Positions 10,205 through 17,213 of a DNA stretch of 64,000 nt are shown in pieces. The position numbers and the translations under genes were made by a program. This DNA is from WHSW01 sp963749365 (GTDB lineage: Bacteria; Actinomycetota; Thermoleophilia; Solirubrobacterales; 70-9), in assembly GCA_963749365.1 (NCBI GenBank), contig CAVVME010000003.1, forward strand, positions 124,001-188,000. The letters are read 5' to 3'. Numbering within the stretch: position 1 is the first letter of the stretch; the number at the start of each line of letters is the position of its first letter. Under the pieces are notes generated by a model. It made no database searches. It was not told the DNA's origin and saw only the letters and a program-made list of their open reading frames with translations.

Positions 10205-10210
10205 ATTCTA
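10205..10210 (-). promoter_or_regulatory. -10 box TAGAAT before the malic enzyme gene
   Basis: TAGAAT (minus strand) ends 8 bases before GTG 10196; no Shine-Dalgarno sequence is present in the interval. Confidence 0.5.
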
Positions 10211-10253
10211 CGCACGGGCGGAGAGATCGCCCGGCGGGCGCCCTTGTTTCCAT

Positions 10254-11135
10254 ATGAGCAACGAACGCGCCAGCGCGGACCGGGAGATCGCCCGGATCGC
10301 CGCCCGCCAGCACGGGGTCGTCACGACCGCCCAGCTCGGGGCTCTCGGGATCGGGCGACCCAGCATCTCGAGGCGAGCCAGCGCCGGCGGGCTGCATCGC
10401 GTGTTCCGCGGTGTGTACGCAGTGGGCCACGCGGGACCGAGCACCGAGGGCGGCTGGATGGCGGCGGTGCTTGCAGGCGGGGAGGGTGCCGTGCTAAGCC
10501 ATCGCAGCGCGGCGGAGCTCTGGGGGCTGCTTGCTCACGGCGACGGCCCGCATCACGTCACGGTCCCGACCAAAGCCGGAAGGCGTCAGCGCCCTGGCCT
10601 ACGCATACACCGCACCCCGTACCTGACAGATGACGCCACTACCTATCGCGACCGCATCGCCGTAACCACTCCCGGCCGGACTCTGCGTGACCTCCCGCGA
10701 GTGGCCGCGCCGGCAATCGTCCGCCGCGCCACCCGCCAAGCCGAGTACCTGGGGCTCGATCTGGGCGAGATCGAGACCGACCGCACTCGCAGTGACCTCG
10801 AGCGAAGCTTCCTCCGCCTCTGTCGCCGCCATCGCCTCCCAGCGCCGGAGGTCAACGTGCCGATCGGCCCGTACACGGTCGACTTCCTATGGCGCAGGCA
10901 GCGGCTCGTGGTCGAGACCGACGGCTACGCCGCCCACCGCGGCCGTCAGGCGTTCGAGGACGACCGGGCGCGGGCACTCCATGTCCAGGGTCGCGGTTAT
11001 CGCCTGCGCCGCTTCGCTGACACCCAGCTCGTCGGCCAACCGGACGCCGTTGTGGCCGCCCTGCGCGCCGCACTCGCCGACTCCGCGGCGCGTTCGTTGC
11101 CGCGGGGGAAACAAAGGCGCCAGAGGCGTCCATAA
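10254..11135 (+). CDS. AbiEi-like winged-helix protein with C-terminal DUF559 nuclease-fold domain
   Basis: A 293-residue protein. Residues 1-65 resemble the AbiEi antitoxin N-terminal helix-turn-helix (IARIAARQHGVVTTAQLGAL, then HRVFRGVYAVGHA). Residues 75-150 hold SHRSAAELWGLL and the family middle domain. From about residue 190 a DUF559 domain of Vsr-endonuclease fold appears: YTVDFLWRRQRLVVETDGY with the D...E.D acidic cluster, then FEDDRARALHVQGRGYRLRRF. Such proteins are common and multiplied in high-GC actinobacteria; the true function is unclear. No AbiEii-type toxin lies next to it. Start: ATG 10254 matches the domain boundary. Confidence 0.8.
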   Translation: MSNERASADREIARIAARQHGVVTTAQLGALGIGRPSISRRASAGGLHRVFRGVYAVGHAGPSTEGGWMAAVLAGGEGAVLSHRSAAELWGLLAHGDGPHHVTVPTKAGRRQRPGLRIHRTPYLTDDATTYRDRIAVTTPGRTLRDLPRVAAPAIVRRATRQAEYLGLDLGEIETDRTRSDLERSFLRLCRRHRLPAPEVNVPIGPYTVDFLWRRQRLVVETDGYAAHRGRQAFEDDRARALHVQGRGYRLRRFADTQLVGQPDAVVAALRAALADSAARSLPRGKQRRQRRP

Positions 11136-11138
11136 GAT
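11133..11138 (+). promoter_or_regulatory. -10 box TAAGAT before polA
   Basis: TAAGAT overlaps the stop of the DUF559 gene (11133-11135) and ends 6 bases before GTG 11145. Confidence 0.5.
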
Positions 11139-11144
11139 CACCAG

Positions 11145-13766
11145 GTGGCCGAGAAGCTGGCGGAGAAGGCAGGCGAGCAGCTGTTCCTGATCGACGGCAA
11201 CAGCCTCGCCTATCGCGCCTTCTTCGCCCTCCCCGAGTCGATTGCGACCGCGGACGGGAGGCCGACGAACGCGATCTACGGGTTCGCCTCGATGATGGCC
11301 AAGATCCTGATCGACTACTCGCCGAAGGCGGTGATCGTCGCCTGGGACAAGGGCTGGTCGGGCCGCGAGAAGGTCTTCGCCGAGTACAAGGCGCAGCGCA
11401 AGTCGCGGCCCGACCTGCTCAAAGAGCAGTGGCCGCATCTCGCCCCGCTTGCCGAGGCGTTCGGCTTTCGCAACGTCGAGGTCGAGGGGTTCGAGGCCGA
11501 TGACGTGATCGCGACCCTCGCCCGGCGGGCGAGCGAGTCCGGGATCCCGGTGATGATCGTCTCCGGCGATCGCGACGTCTACCAGCTCGTCCGCGACGGG
11601 GTCCGGGTGATGACCACCTCGCGCGGGGTGACCGACACCAGGGTCTACGACGCGGAGGGGGTGGTCGAGCGCTACGGGGTGTCGCCGGAGCTGGTCACCG
11701 ACTTCATCGGGCTCAAAGGCGACACCTCCGACAACATCCCCGGCGTCCCCGGGATCGGCGACAAGACCGCGGCCCAGCTCCTGCAGCAGTTCGGCTCGCT
11801 CGACGGGGTGCTCGAGTCGGTCGACCAGATCTCCGGCGCGAAGCGCAAGCAGAACCTCACCGAGCACGCCGAGGACGCGCGGATCTCGAAGCGGCTGGCG
11901 ACGATGGTCGACGACGTCGAGGTGCCGATCGACCTCACCGAGACGGTGCGCTCGGTGCCCGACCGCTCGAAGCTGCGCGAGGCCGCGAACCAGTTCGAGC
12001 TCCGCGCCGTGATCCAGCGTCTCGACGACGAGTGGCAGGAGTCGGTCCCCGGGCGCATGGTCGAGGAGATGATCGAGGTCGCCGCGGCCGAGGGCACGCC
12101 CGCCGATCTCACCCCGGGGCCGATCTCGCTCGCGATCGCCGCCGGCAATTGGGCGGCCAGCGACGGCAAGGCCGTGGTCACCGGCGAGGCCACGGATTTG
12201 GTCGCGCTCGCCGCGGAGTTGCACGGGCGGCCGCTGATCGCCCACGACGCGAAGTCGCTCGGCGGCCATGGTCGCCATGGGCTGCTCGCAGCGGCCGGCG
12301 AGCATCCCCTCGACCTCGCCCACGACACGATGGTCGCCGCTTACCTGATCGACCCCGCCCGCCGCACCTACGAGTTGCATGAGCTCGCCGCCGATGCCGG
12401 GCTCGCGGCGGCGCCCGCCGGCGCCGGTGACGGGCAGCTCTCCCTCGCCGCCGAGGAGGGAGACGCGGCCGGCGACCCGGCGGTCGACGCCCGGCTCGCC
12501 GGCGAGCTCGCCGAGCGCCAGCGCGAGCGCTTGGCGGACTTCGGCGTCGAGCGCCTGCTCGAGCAGGTCGAGATGCCGCTGATCGAGGTGCTCGCGCACA
12601 TGGAGCGCGTTGGGCTGCGGCTCGACGCCGAGCGCCTGGCTCGGATCGGCGCCGGGATGGCCGATCAGATCGACTCGCTCGAGGCCGAGATCTACGAGCA
12701 CGCGGGGCACGAGTTCACGATCGGGTCGCCCCAGCAGCTCGGGACCGTGCTCTTCGACGAGCTCGAGCTGACCAAGAAGCGCCGCGGCAAGACCGGGTTC
12801 TCGACCGACGCCCGCGTGTTGGCGCAGATCCGCGACGAGCACGAGATCGTCGCCAAGGTCGAGCGCTGGCGCGAGCTGACCAAGCTCAAGAACACCTACC
12901 TCGATGCGCTCCCGGAATTGATCGATCCCGAGACCGGTCGGATCCACACCACGTTCAACCAGGTCTCGACGACGACCGGCCGGCTCTCGAGCACGAACCC
13001 GAACCTGCAGAACATCCCGATCCGCTCCGAGGTCGGGCGGCCGGTCCGGTCGTGTTTCGTGGCCGGCCGGGGCCGGCGCCTGCTGTCCTGCGACTACAAC
13101 CAGGTCGAGTTGCGGGTCCTGGCTCACGTCGCGCGCGAAGACGTGCTGCGCGAGATCTTCGCCTCGGGCGAGGACGTGCACGCCGAGACCGCGGCCGAGG
13201 TGCTGACGATCGAGCGCGAGGAGGTCGGCCCGGCCGAGCGCTCGAAGGCGAAGATGGTCAACTACGGGATCGCCTACGGCCTCTCCGCCTGGGGACTGGC
13301 GGACCGGCTGCAGATCTCGCGCGAGGAGGCTGCGGTCTACATCGCCCGCTATTTCGACCGCTTTCCGGCGGTGAAGGCGTTCATCGACGAGACGATCGCC
13401 GGCGCCGAGAAGCGGGGTTACGTGATCACACTGATGGGGCGGCGCCGCAACATTCCCGAGCTGCGCTCCTCGCAGCCGCAGCGCCGGCTGCTCGGCGAGC
13501 GGCTCGCGGTCAACACAGTGATCCAGGGGACCGCCGCCGACATCATCAAGGTCGCGATGGTGCGCTCGCACCGCGCGCTCGCCGAAGCGGGCCTCGAGAC
13601 CGAGCTGGTGCTGCAGATCCACGACGAGCTGCTCTTCGAGGGCCCGACGGCGGAGATCGAGGCGGCGGCCGAGATCGCTGAGCGCGAGATGATCGACGCC
13701 TTCGAGCTCGACCCTCCTCTGGCGGTCGACACTGGCGTGGGCACGGACTGGCTGGCGGCGAAGTAA
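11145..13766 (+). CDS. polA: DNA polymerase I, probably lacking proofreading
   Basis: An 873-residue family A polymerase for gap filling and RNA-primer removal. Residues 1-300 are the 5' nuclease (LIDGNSLAYRAFFALP, FEADDVIATLA, GDTSDNIPGVPGIG). Residues 320-450 occupy the 3'-5' exonuclease position, but the first acidic motif (normally D-x-E) is replaced by PISLAIAAGNW, so proofreading is probably absent, as in several other actinobacterial and Thermus enzymes. The polymerase domain shows motif A CDYNQVELRVLAH, motif B RSKAKMVNYGIAYG and motif C LQIHDELLFEG. GTG 11145 follows the -10 box by six bases. Confidence 0.97.
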   Translation: MAEKLAEKAGEQLFLIDGNSLAYRAFFALPESIATADGRPTNAIYGFASMMAKILIDYSPKAVIVAWDKGWSGREKVFAEYKAQRKSRPDLLKEQWPHLAPLAEAFGFRNVEVEGFEADDVIATLARRASESGIPVMIVSGDRDVYQLVRDGVRVMTTSRGVTDTRVYDAEGVVERYGVSPELVTDFIGLKGDTSDNIPGVPGIGDKTAAQLLQQFGSLDGVLESVDQISGAKRKQNLTEHAEDARISKRLATMVDDVEVPIDLTETVRSVPDRSKLREAANQFELRAVIQRLDDEWQESVPGRMVEEMIEVAAAEGTPADLTPGPISLAIAAGNWAASDGKAVVTGEATDLVALAAELHGRPLIAHDAKSLGGHGRHGLLAAAGEHPLDLAHDTMVAAYLIDPARRTYELHELAADAGLAAAPAGAGDGQLSLAAEEGDAAGDPAVDARLAGELAERQRERLADFGVERLLEQVEMPLIEVLAHMERVGLRLDAERLARIGAGMADQIDSLEAEIYEHAGHEFTIGSPQQLGTVLFDELELTKKRRGKTGFSTDARVLAQIRDEHEIVAKVERWRELTKLKNTYLDALPELIDPETGRIHTTFNQVSTTTGRLSSTNPNLQNIPIRSEVGRPVRSCFVAGRGRRLLSCDYNQVELRVLAHVAREDVLREIFASGEDVHAETAAEVLTIEREEVGPAERSKAKMVNYGIAYGLSAWGLADRLQISREEAAVYIARYFDRFPAVKAFIDETIAGAEKRGYVITLMGRRRNIPELRSSQPQRRLLGERLAVNTVIQGTAADIIKVAMVRSHRALAEAGLETELVLQIHDELLFEGPTAEIEAAAEIAEREMIDAFELDPPLAVDTGVGTDWLAAK

Positions 13767-13798
13767 CTCGCAGCGTGATCCTTGCCCGGGCCTCGTGT

Positions 13799-13853
13799 TC
13801 TTGCTCTAGGCCGATCGTCCAGGCGGGGGACCCGTCCGGCCGACCGAGCAAGA
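13799..13853 (+). ncRNA. Candidate structured 5' leader (unclassified)
   Basis: Three nested helices are visible in the 106-base polA-13873 gap: TCTTGCTC with GAGCAAGA (8 bp), GGCCG with CGGCC (5 bp) and GTCC with GGAC (4 bp). No T tract follows; instead the Shine-Dalgarno sequence AGGAGG comes 9 bases later. This fits a regulatory leader for the secreted repeat protein better than a terminator. It does not match a riboswitch consensus I can name. Confidence 0.35.
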
Positions 13854-13872
13854 CAACCAATGAGGAGGAACA

Positions 13873-14379
13873 TTGAACGGCACAGGACCGACAGTTCTCA
13901 ACCGGATCAGCTTCGTCGCGATGCTGCTCCTGTTGATGGCGTTCTGCTTCAGCGCCGTGAGCGTCGTCGCCGCCCACGGCGACGATCAGGACCAGCTCGT
14001 GGCGAAGCGCGACTCGGGGCCGGGTCACGGCGGGGACGACGACTCCGACGACGACGACTCCGACGGTGACGACGACACCCGCGGCGACGACGACACCGGG
14101 ACCGCGACCGGGACGACCCGGGGCACGGGGCCCAGCGACACGAACACCAACGACACCGCGACCGGCACCAGGACCGGCAACCACGGTCACGGTGGCGACG
14201 ACGGTGACACCCGCGGCCACGACGACACCGGGACCGCGACCGGGACCACCCGGGGCACGGGGCCCAGCAACACGAACACCAACGACACCGCGACCGGGAC
14301 CAGGACCGGCCATCACGGTCACGGCGACGACGACACCGGTACCGGGACCCAGACCCGGACCCGGACGCGGGGCACCTGA
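13873..14379 (+). CDS. Secreted or membrane-anchored Asp/Thr/Gly-rich repeat protein
   Basis: A 168-residue protein starting at TTG 13873, fixed by the strong Shine-Dalgarno AGGAGG at 13862-13867. Residues 10-34 are a hydrophobic signal or anchor segment ending in VVAAHG. The rest is low complexity: an acidic block (GGDDDSDDDDSDGDDD) and then two copies of a 44-residue unit rich in Asp, Thr and Gly (TGTATGTTRGTGPS, HGHGGDD). Acidic repeats of this kind could bind calcium or be glycosylated on Thr; neither is shown. No family recognised. A strong hairpin follows at 14397. Neighbours are a kinase and a sigma factor with a similar acidic tail. Confidence 0.7.
   Translation: MNGTGPTVLNRISFVAMLLLLMAFCFSAVSVVAAHGDDQDQLVAKRDSGPGHGGDDDSDDDDSDGDDDTRGDDDTGTATGTTRGTGPSDTNTNDTATGTRTGNHGHGGDDGDTRGHDDTGTATGTTRGTGPSNTNTNDTATGTRTGHHGHGDDDTGTGTQTRTRTRGT
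14089..14340 (+). repeat. Two tandem 132-bp coding repeats
   Basis: Copy 1 starts at 14089 and copy 2 at 14221, both opening with GACGACACCGGGACCGCGAC. They are nearly identical and in frame (44 codons), so copy number may vary between strains. Confidence 0.8.
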
Positions 14380-14396
14380 CCCGCGAGCATCGAAGA

Positions 14397-14430
14397 AGCG
14401 GGCGGGGCACGCGCGTCGGCCCCGCCCGCT
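14397..14430 (+). terminator. Strong GC hairpin after the repeat-protein gene
   Basis: AGCGGGCGGGGC pairs perfectly with GCCCCGCCCGCT (12 bp) around a 10-base loop, 18 bases after the stop codon. There is no T run, so it may be a terminator of the T-less type or an mRNA-end stabiliser. Confidence 0.55.
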
Positions 14431-14454
14431 GTCGAGCGCTGAGATCGGGGATCC

Positions 14455-15357
14455 TTGCCGGCACTCTTGACCGCCAACAGCGAGACCGAGCGACGCTGGC
14501 GTTTGGCCGAGGGCGAGGAGTTCGCCCCCGGCCGTCGCGCGCTCCAACGGCTCGGCGGTGGCCACCGCTACGAGGCCTACCTGGCCTTCGATGACCACCT
14601 GCATGCGATCGTCGTCGCCAAGCTCGTCCGCCCGCACCTGGTCGCCGACGAGCACACCCTCTCCGGCCTTCGCGCTGAGGCGCGGATGCTGGACCGCCTC
14701 GATCACCCGGTGATCCTGCGCAGCTTCGACGCCGTCCTCACCGGCCCTCGACCGCACCTCCTGCTCGAGCACCTCGAGGGCCCGCGGCTCTCGACCCTGA
14801 TCCGCCGCGACGGACCGCTGCAGCCCGAGCAGTTGGTCCCCCTCGCCCTGCAGCTCTGCTCGGCCTTGCACTACCTGTCGGCCGAGGGCGTCGTGCACCT
14901 GGACCTGAAACCGGCGAACACGATCATGTCGGGGCCGCCACGGCTGATCGACCTCAGCGTCGCCGAGACCTTGGAGCGCGCCCGCACGCTCGAGCATCCC
15001 GTCGGCACCGACACCTACATGGCCCCGGAGCAGTGCGAGCCCGGGCGCCGCGGACAGGTCGGGTCGGCTGCCGACATCTGGGGCCTCGGAGCGACGCTCT
15101 ATCGCGCTGCGACGGGGAAGCGGGCATTTCCGGCCGGGAACCCGAAGAGCGCGGATCCCGCCGCCCGCTGGCCGCAGCTGACGACCGCGGTTGACCCCGA
15201 TCCGCTCCCCTCCCTGCTCGCCGAACCCGTGCTCGCGTGCCTGGAGCCGGATCCCGCTCGGCGCCCCGACGCGGCGGAGCTGAGCGAGGCGTTCGAGCCG
15301 GTGCTCGAGGCCCAGGCGAAGCCCAGGCTCTCGGGGCTGAAGCCGCGCTGGCGCTAG
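14455..15357 (+). CDS. Soluble serine/threonine protein kinase
   Basis: A 300-residue Hanks-type kinase without transmembrane or sensor domain. The ATP lysine is K56 (VVAKLVRP), the helix-C glutamate E75, the catalytic loop VHLDLKPANTIM (D150, N155; HLD instead of HRD), the metal site IDLSVAE (D166; DLS instead of DFG), and the activation segment ends in GTDTYMAPEQ. The glycine-rich loop is poor (LGGGHRYEAY). The kinase should be active, but the altered HRD and DFG motifs are unusual. TTG 14455 or TTG 14467 could be the start. Its stop shares the palindrome CTAG with the convergent sigma factor gene, a possible substrate. Confidence 0.88.
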   Translation: MPALLTANSETERRWRLAEGEEFAPGRRALQRLGGGHRYEAYLAFDDHLHAIVVAKLVRPHLVADEHTLSGLRAEARMLDRLDHPVILRSFDAVLTGPRPHLLLEHLEGPRLSTLIRRDGPLQPEQLVPLALQLCSALHYLSAEGVVHLDLKPANTIMSGPPRLIDLSVAETLERARTLEHPVGTDTYMAPEQCEPGRRGQVGSAADIWGLGATLYRAATGKRAFPAGNPKSADPAARWPQLTTAVDPDPLPSLLAEPVLACLEPDPARRPDAAELSEAFEPVLEAQAKPRLSGLKPRWR

Positions 15358-16682
15358 TCGGCCGGCGAGTCGTCGAGGCGAGCGTCGTCCGAACCCGACC
15401 CGCTCGACCCGGAGCCGCTCGACCCTGAGCCGCTCGACCCTGAGCCGGAGGAGTCATCGTCCGGTTCCTCGACCGCGACCTCGGGGTCTGGCTCGTCGTC
15501 TGCCGGGCCCGTGCCGCTGGATCCCGAGCTTCCGGACGACCCCGACCCGCTCGACCCTGAGTGCCCGCCGCTTGAATCGTCGTCGACCGTCGGCGGATCG
15601 TCGTCGTCCGAGCCGTGGCCACCGCCTGAGCTCGGGAGATCATCGTCACCCGGGCCCGAGCTGCCGCCGTGATCGCCGCCGCCGTGATCGTCGTCGCGGT
15701 CATCGTCATCGGAGCCGCGACCGGGAGAGTGCCGGTCGTCCTCGTCGCGGTCCGGTTCATCATCGGGGCCGCGCTCGCCTTCGCCGTTCGCCGGCGGCTG
15801 CCCACTGCCGTCCGATCCGCCGCTCTGGCCGAGGGTGGCGCTGCGCTCGCCGCCGTCGGCCGTCGAGGAGCCGGCGGGCTCGGCGCTGCTCGATCGCGTC
15901 GGCGAGGCCGCCTCGCCGCGGTGGTCTGCCGAGCGCTTGATCGCCGCCCCGGAACCGATCGCGATCGTGCCGACGACGGCGACCACCGTCGCCTTGGTCA
16001 AGCCGGAGGCGCCGCCGGCACCGGCGGCGACCGCCCCTCCGGCGACCGCCGTCGCCGCCGCCTCGCCGGCGCCGGTGTCGGCGAGCGCGCGCACGAGCGG
16101 CAGCGGGATCGCCAGCCCGACCCCGCTGCGGACCGCGAGTCGGCCACGGTAGATGAGCTGGCGCACCGCGCCCGGGCTGAAGCCGAGCGCGGTCGCGATC
16201 TGCTCGTGAGTGTGGCCCTCGATCGCGCTTCGCACGAGTGCCTCGCGCTGCGCCTCCGGCAGCGCGCCGACGGCCGCGACGACGCGACCGAGCTCCTCGT
16301 TCGTGAGCGCGACCTCGTCCGGTTGGCGGACGCCGTCGAGATCGTCGGTCAGCGGCCCGTGCGGGCGGGTGTCACGACGAGCATTAAGCGCGCGGTTGCG
16401 GACGATCGTGTACAGCCACGGCTTCAATCGGATCTCCTCGGTCGAGCGGCGAAGCGCGTCCCATGAGCTGACGAGGCTCTCCTGGACCACGTCCTCCGCT
16501 TGAGCGAGGGGCGCGTAGGCGGCGGCAAAGGCGACCAGCCCCGGCCGGTAGCGGCGCACGATCTCCTCGAACGCGGCCTCGCGACCATCTCGTGAGAGGG
16601 CCACCAAGCGCTCATCCGACTGGGTTCGCAGGACCGCCCTGGCGAGCGGCTGCAGTCTCGATCCCTTCGTCATTCGCTCCAC
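15354..16682 (-). CDS. ECF-type sigma factor with transmembrane segment and long Asp/Ser/Gly tail
   Basis: A 442-residue protein. Region 2 spans about residues 30-105 (AAFEEIVRRYRPGLVAFAAA, AEDVVQESLVSSWDALRR, KPWLYTIVRNRALNARR) and region 4 about 140-195 (LPEAQREALVRSAIEGHTHE, IATALGFSPGAVRQLIYRGR). A hydrophobic stretch at about 215-255 (TKATVVAVVGTIAIGSGAA) is probably one membrane segment. Residues 265-442 are disordered, rich in Asp, Ser and Gly, and end in SGSGSSGSGS-type repeats. Ordinary ECF factors stop near residue 200. This suggests a membrane-tethered sigma factor with an outside tail and no separate anti-sigma gene nearby. GTG 16682 or ATG 16673 may be the start; GGAG precedes the latter. 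Confidence 0.85.
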   Translation of the reverse strand: MERMTKGSRLQPLARAVLRTQSDERLVALSRDGREAAFEEIVRRYRPGLVAFAAAYAPLAQAEDVVQESLVSSWDALRRSTEEIRLKPWLYTIVRNRALNARRDTRPHGPLTDDLDGVRQPDEVALTNEELGRVVAAVGALPEAQREALVRSAIEGHTHEQIATALGFSPGAVRQLIYRGRLAVRSGVGLAIPLPLVRALADTGAGEAAATAVAGGAVAAGAGGASGLTKATVVAVVGTIAIGSGAAIKRSADHRGEAASPTRSSSAEPAGSSTADGGERSATLGQSGGSDGSGQPPANGEGERGPDDEPDRDEDDRHSPGRGSDDDDRDDDHGGGDHGGSSGPGDDDLPSSGGGHGSDDDDPPTVDDDSSGGHSGSSGSGSSGSSGSSGTGPADDEPDPEVAVEEPDDDSSGSGSSGSGSSGSGSSGSGSDDARLDDSPAD

Positions 16683-16761
16683 AACTGTTAGCGGCTGACC
16701 GTCCGACGCGCAAGACGGCCCGATCCTTACAACACGTCGAAGCGGCCAGGATCACGCCCGG

Positions 16762-16767
16762 TAGGGT
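16762..16767 (+). promoter_or_regulatory. -10 box TAGGGT before the YdcZ-like gene
   Basis: TAGGGT ends 8 bases before GTG 16776 in the divergent gap with the sigma factor gene. Confidence 0.5.
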
Positions 16768-16775
16768 GGGGCGCC

Positions 16776-17213
16776 GTGGACCGCGGCCTGGCAGTGTTCG
16801 TGACCGCCTGCGTCGGCGGCCTGATCGCGCTTCAGCCGGCGATCAACGCCGGCCTCGGCCGCGCCACGGGAAGCCTCGCCGCGGCGCTGGTTTCGTTTGC
16901 TGTCGGGACGCTGCTGCTGGCTGCGATCGTCGCCCTCAGCGGTCAGGGTGACGGCCTCGGCGGGGTCACCGACGTGCCCTGGTACTACCTGCTCGGAGGC
17001 GTGCTCGGCGCCGCCTACGTGTTCACGGCGCTGGTAACCGTGAGCTCGATCGGGGCCGGCGGCGTCGCCGCCGCGACGATCACGGGGCAGCTCACGACCT
17101 CGATCGTGCTCGACCGGCTCGGTGTGCTCGGGCTCGAGCAGACCCCGATCACGCTCGAGCGAGTGGTCGGCGTCGCTCTGCTGCTCGCCGGGACGTTCTT
17201 GATCGTCCGCTGA
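16776..17213 (+). CDS. DMT-superfamily (YdcZ/DUF606) membrane transporter
   Basis: A 145-residue protein with about five membrane segments. The N-terminus AVFVTACVGGLIALQPAINA and the repeat-like ITGQLTTSIVLDRLGV are typical of the DUF606/YdcZ group of small drug/metabolite transporters. The substrate is unknown. The last 65 bases overlap, tail to tail, the end of the flavoprotein gene on the other strand, so the two genes share coding DNA in opposite directions. Confidence 0.85.
   Translation: MDRGLAVFVTACVGGLIALQPAINAGLGRATGSLAAALVSFAVGTLLLAAIVALSGQGDGLGGVTDVPWYYLLGGVLGAAYVFTALVTVSSIGAGGVAAATITGQLTTSIVLDRLGVLGLEQTPITLERVVGVALLLAGTFLIVR

Noticed and set aside
10887..13622. Long open frame (911 codons) on the minus strand opposite polA
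   Set aside because: It lacks any recognisable domain, is full of Arg, Asp, Leu and Gly as expected from the antisense of GC-rich codons, and covers a certain gene. Similar long antisense frames opposite rpsA, trpB, hppA, uvrA, the permeases and the ABC genes were dropped for the same reason.
13799..13853. Nested hairpin as a fluoride or c-di-GMP riboswitch
   Set aside because: The conserved cores of those classes are missing; only the secondary structure supports it, so it is kept as unclassified.
15354..15900. Possible CRISPR or satellite array from short repeated units
   Set aside because: The 15-base units are in-frame Ser/Gly codons of the sigma-factor tail; there are no spacers of constant length.
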